Shown here piece by piece: positions 6,656 through 7,445 of a stretch of DNA of 7,445 nucleotides. Position 1 is the first letter of the stretch, and each line of letters starts with the position of its first letter. Source of the DNA: an uncultured Bacillota bacterium (GTDB taxonomy: Bacteria; Bacillota; Clostridia; Peptostreptococcales; Anaerovoracaceae); the NCBI GenBank assembly GCA_946638265.1, contig CAMPBN010000053.1, positions 1 to 7,445 of the forward strand. Reading direction: 5' to 3'. The position numbers were made by a program, and so were the translations under genes. The notes beneath the pieces are model-generated. The model worked only from the letters and a program-made list of their open reading frames with translations, had not been told where the DNA came from and did not search any database.

Positions 6656-6697
6656 AAAAATATACTTGACGAATAATGATTTTGAATGTATATTTTT
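6656..6697. repeat. Perfect 10-bp inverted repeat around the leader promoter
   Basis: AAAAATATAC (6656-6665) and GTATATTTTT (6688-6697) are exact reverse complements separated by 22 bases. The left arm ends directly before the -35 box and the right arm covers the -10 box. It could be an operator with two half-sites about three helical turns apart. Since the right arm ends in five T, it could also be a weak A/U-rich terminator for the antiporter transcript. Confidence 0.5.
6666..6694 (+). promoter_or_regulatory. Sigma-A type promoter of the long leader/ncRNA
   Basis: TTGACG (6666-6671) and TATATT (6689-6694) are separated by exactly 17 bases. Transcription would start near 6701, about 380 bases before the next start codon. 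Confidence 0.7.
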
Positions 6698-6700
6698 CTA

Positions 6701-7069
6701 GTATGCAACACGCGGCGGACATATTAGAACACAAACACAAATAATGTGCCCGCTATCTCGAAAGACTGCGCAAATTTTCTTTCGGGATTTATCCAAAGGA
6801 GAGAAAGGCTTCTCTCTCAGAGCCGCACGACCGAGTAAGGCGGCAATATCTGAAACAAACCGAGGTTCCCGTACATAACGGGGGTACCAATCTGGAGCTG
6901 ATAATTCTAAGATGAACAATTTAAACATCCGTAAGGCCTGCGCGGGTATGAAGAAATCCGCGGCGATGCCCGTTTGTGTTTGGGGATCTGCAGGCGCTTT
7001 AGCCAACACCGGCAATAAAATAGTATTCCATAGCTCAGCGCTTTTGCGCCGGGCTATTTGTGTTTCTTT
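6701..7069 (+). ncRNA. Candidate structured RNA or cis-acting leader upstream of the ABC transporter gene
   Basis: This gene-free stretch runs from the predicted transcription start to the end of a terminator-like hairpin. Complementary arms that I can see, in order: GCGG...ACAT (6712-6722) with ATGT...CCGC (6744-6753); ATCTCGAAAGA (6755-6765) with TCTTTCGGGAT (6778-6788); GAGAGAA (6799-6805) with TTCTCTC (6810-6816); TCAGA/TCTGA (6817-6821, 6849-6853) enclosing GCCGC/GCGGC (6822-6826, 6840-6844); CCCGT (6868-6872) with ACGGG (6878-6882), extended by GGT/ACC; GCCTGC/GCAGGC (6936-6941, 6990-6995) enclosing CGGGTAT/ATGCCCG (6943-6949, 6966-6972); and the final hairpin. So many consecutive stems suggest a functional RNA. 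I compared it from memory with T-box, lysine, glycine, SAM, c-di-GMP, ydaO and M-box leaders and with tmRNA, RNase P, SRP and 6S RNA, and recognised none. It may control the transporter or be a free RNA. Confidence 0.5.
7030..7069 (+). terminator. Terminator or attenuator hairpin before the ABC transporter gene
   Basis: ATAGCTCAGCGC (7030-7041) pairs with GCGCCGGGCTAT (7046-7057) around a TTTT loop, with one A/C mismatch and one T-G pair. A T-rich tail (TTTGTGTTTCTTT, 7057-7069) follows. It ends two bases before the ribosome binding site at 7071-7077. AAATAG at 7018-7023 could instead pair with CTATTT at 7054-7059, giving a mutually exclusive fold as in attenuators. Confidence 0.6.
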
Positions 7070-7070
7070 A

Positions 7071-7077
7071 GAGGAGG
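7071..7077 (+). promoter_or_regulatory. Strong ribosome binding site of the ABC transporter gene
   Basis: GAGGAGG lies 6 bases before the ATG at 7084. It follows the T-rich tail of the hairpin directly, so termination upstream would remove it from the transcript. Confidence 0.85.
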
Positions 7078-7083
7078 TTAACA

Positions 7084-7445
7084 ATGATTGAATTAAAAAA
7101 TGTCTGCAAGGAATTTGAGGATATCACTCCTCTGAAGGACGTTAGCGTCACCATCAACGACGGCGACGTCATTTCCGTAATCGGACCTTCCGGTACCGGA
7201 AAGTCCACACTGCTGCGTTGCATCAACATGCTTTCTGCGCCGACTTCAGGTCAGATCATCGTGGACGGCGAAGACATCACCGAAAAGGGCTACGATCTGA
7301 ACAATGTCCGCAAAAAGATGGGAATGGTATTCCAGTCCTTCAATCTTTTCGGCCATCTGACCGTGCTTGAAAACATCATGCAGCCGCAGATCACGCTTCT
7401 GGGCAGAAGCCGTCAGGAAGCCTACGACAAGGCCATGGATCTCTT
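7084..7445 (+). CDS. Polar amino-acid ABC transporter ATP-binding protein, N-terminal part (3' truncated)
   Basis: The first 120 residues of a GlnQ/HisP-type ABC ATPase are present; the family is usually about 240-250 residues, so roughly half is missing, including the LSGGQ signature and Walker B. It would energise uptake of a polar amino acid at the inner face of the membrane together with a permease and a binding protein, presumably encoded downstream. Visible are Walker A GPSGTGKST (34-42), the segment SAPTSGQIIVDGEDI (51-65), and the Q-loop region MGMVFQSFNLFGHLTVLENI with Gln84, which is typical of the polar amino-acid subfamily. Codons favour C-ending forms, which may reflect high expression. 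The preceding structured leader and attenuator-like hairpin suggest regulated transcription. The substrate cannot be told from this part. Confidence 0.93.
   Translation, partial: MIELKNVCKEFEDITPLKDVSVTINDGDVISVIGPSGTGKSTLLRCINMLSAPTSGQIIVDGEDITEKGYDLNNVRKKMGMVFQSFNLFGHLTVLENIMQPQITLLGRSRQEAYDKAMDL

Noticed and set aside
6703..6744. Mini-frame MQHAADILEHKHK with three His codons, resembling an amino-acid leader peptide
   Set aside because: The ATG lies about 2 bases after the predicted transcription start, leaving no room for a ribosome binding site. Three His in 13 codons without a run is weak, and the first stem covers part of it.
6881..6888. GGGGTACC as a T-box antiterminator core
   Set aside because: The T-box core needs a GGTGGNACCGCG-like sequence; the bases after ACC do not fit and no T-box specifier loop was recognised.
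6698..7084. 128-residue open frame on the - strand opposite the structured leader
   Set aside because: It starts with TTG, no ribosome binding site precedes it, it would begin inside the transporter gene's start region, and I recognise no domain. Open frames antisense to stable RNAs are common artefacts.

Overview
The window looks like a chromosomal segment of a low-to-moderate-GC Firmicute, most likely an anaerobic Clostridia-type organism. This is inferred from strong AGGAGG-like ribosome binding sites, sigma-A type promoters with A/T-rich spacers, a TadZ/CpaE-like protein of a kind seen in gut Firmicutes, and a glycogen gene pair. All genes are on the + strand. I saw no tRNA, rRNA, insertion sequence, CRISPR or phage gene.

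Region 1 (1-1977) is the end of a glycogen/alpha-glucan operon. It holds the C-terminal part of a branching enzyme (glgB, cut by the window edge), then a complete 4-alpha-glucanotransferase (malQ), and closes with a 15-bp hairpin terminator.

Region 2 (1978-6610) holds three genes of a signalling/transport type. The first is a stand-alone TadZ/CpaE/MinD-like protein whose P-loop has lost both signature lysines; it has its own near-consensus promoter. The second is a two-TM histidine-kinase-like protein whose ATP-binding domain is intact, but whose phospho-acceptor His is a Glu and whose dimerisation hairpin carries a long charged insertion. The third starts 23 bases later, in the same transcript, and is a CPA2-type cation:proton antiporter with two TrkA-C ligand-binding domains. 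No response regulator is present. The kinase-like protein and the antiporter may form a nucleotide-responsive ion transport unit without phosphotransfer; this is inference.

Region 3 (6611-7083) is 473 bases with no convincing protein gene. It carries a sigma-A promoter embedded in a perfect 10-bp inverted repeat, then about 370 bases that fold into a series of hairpins, ending in a terminator-like hairpin with a U-rich tail just before the next ribosome binding site. This is the best candidate here for an undescribed non-coding RNA or cis-acting leader; I could not match it to any RNA class I know.

Region 4 (7084-7445) is the start of a polar amino-acid ABC transporter ATPase, cut by the window edge.
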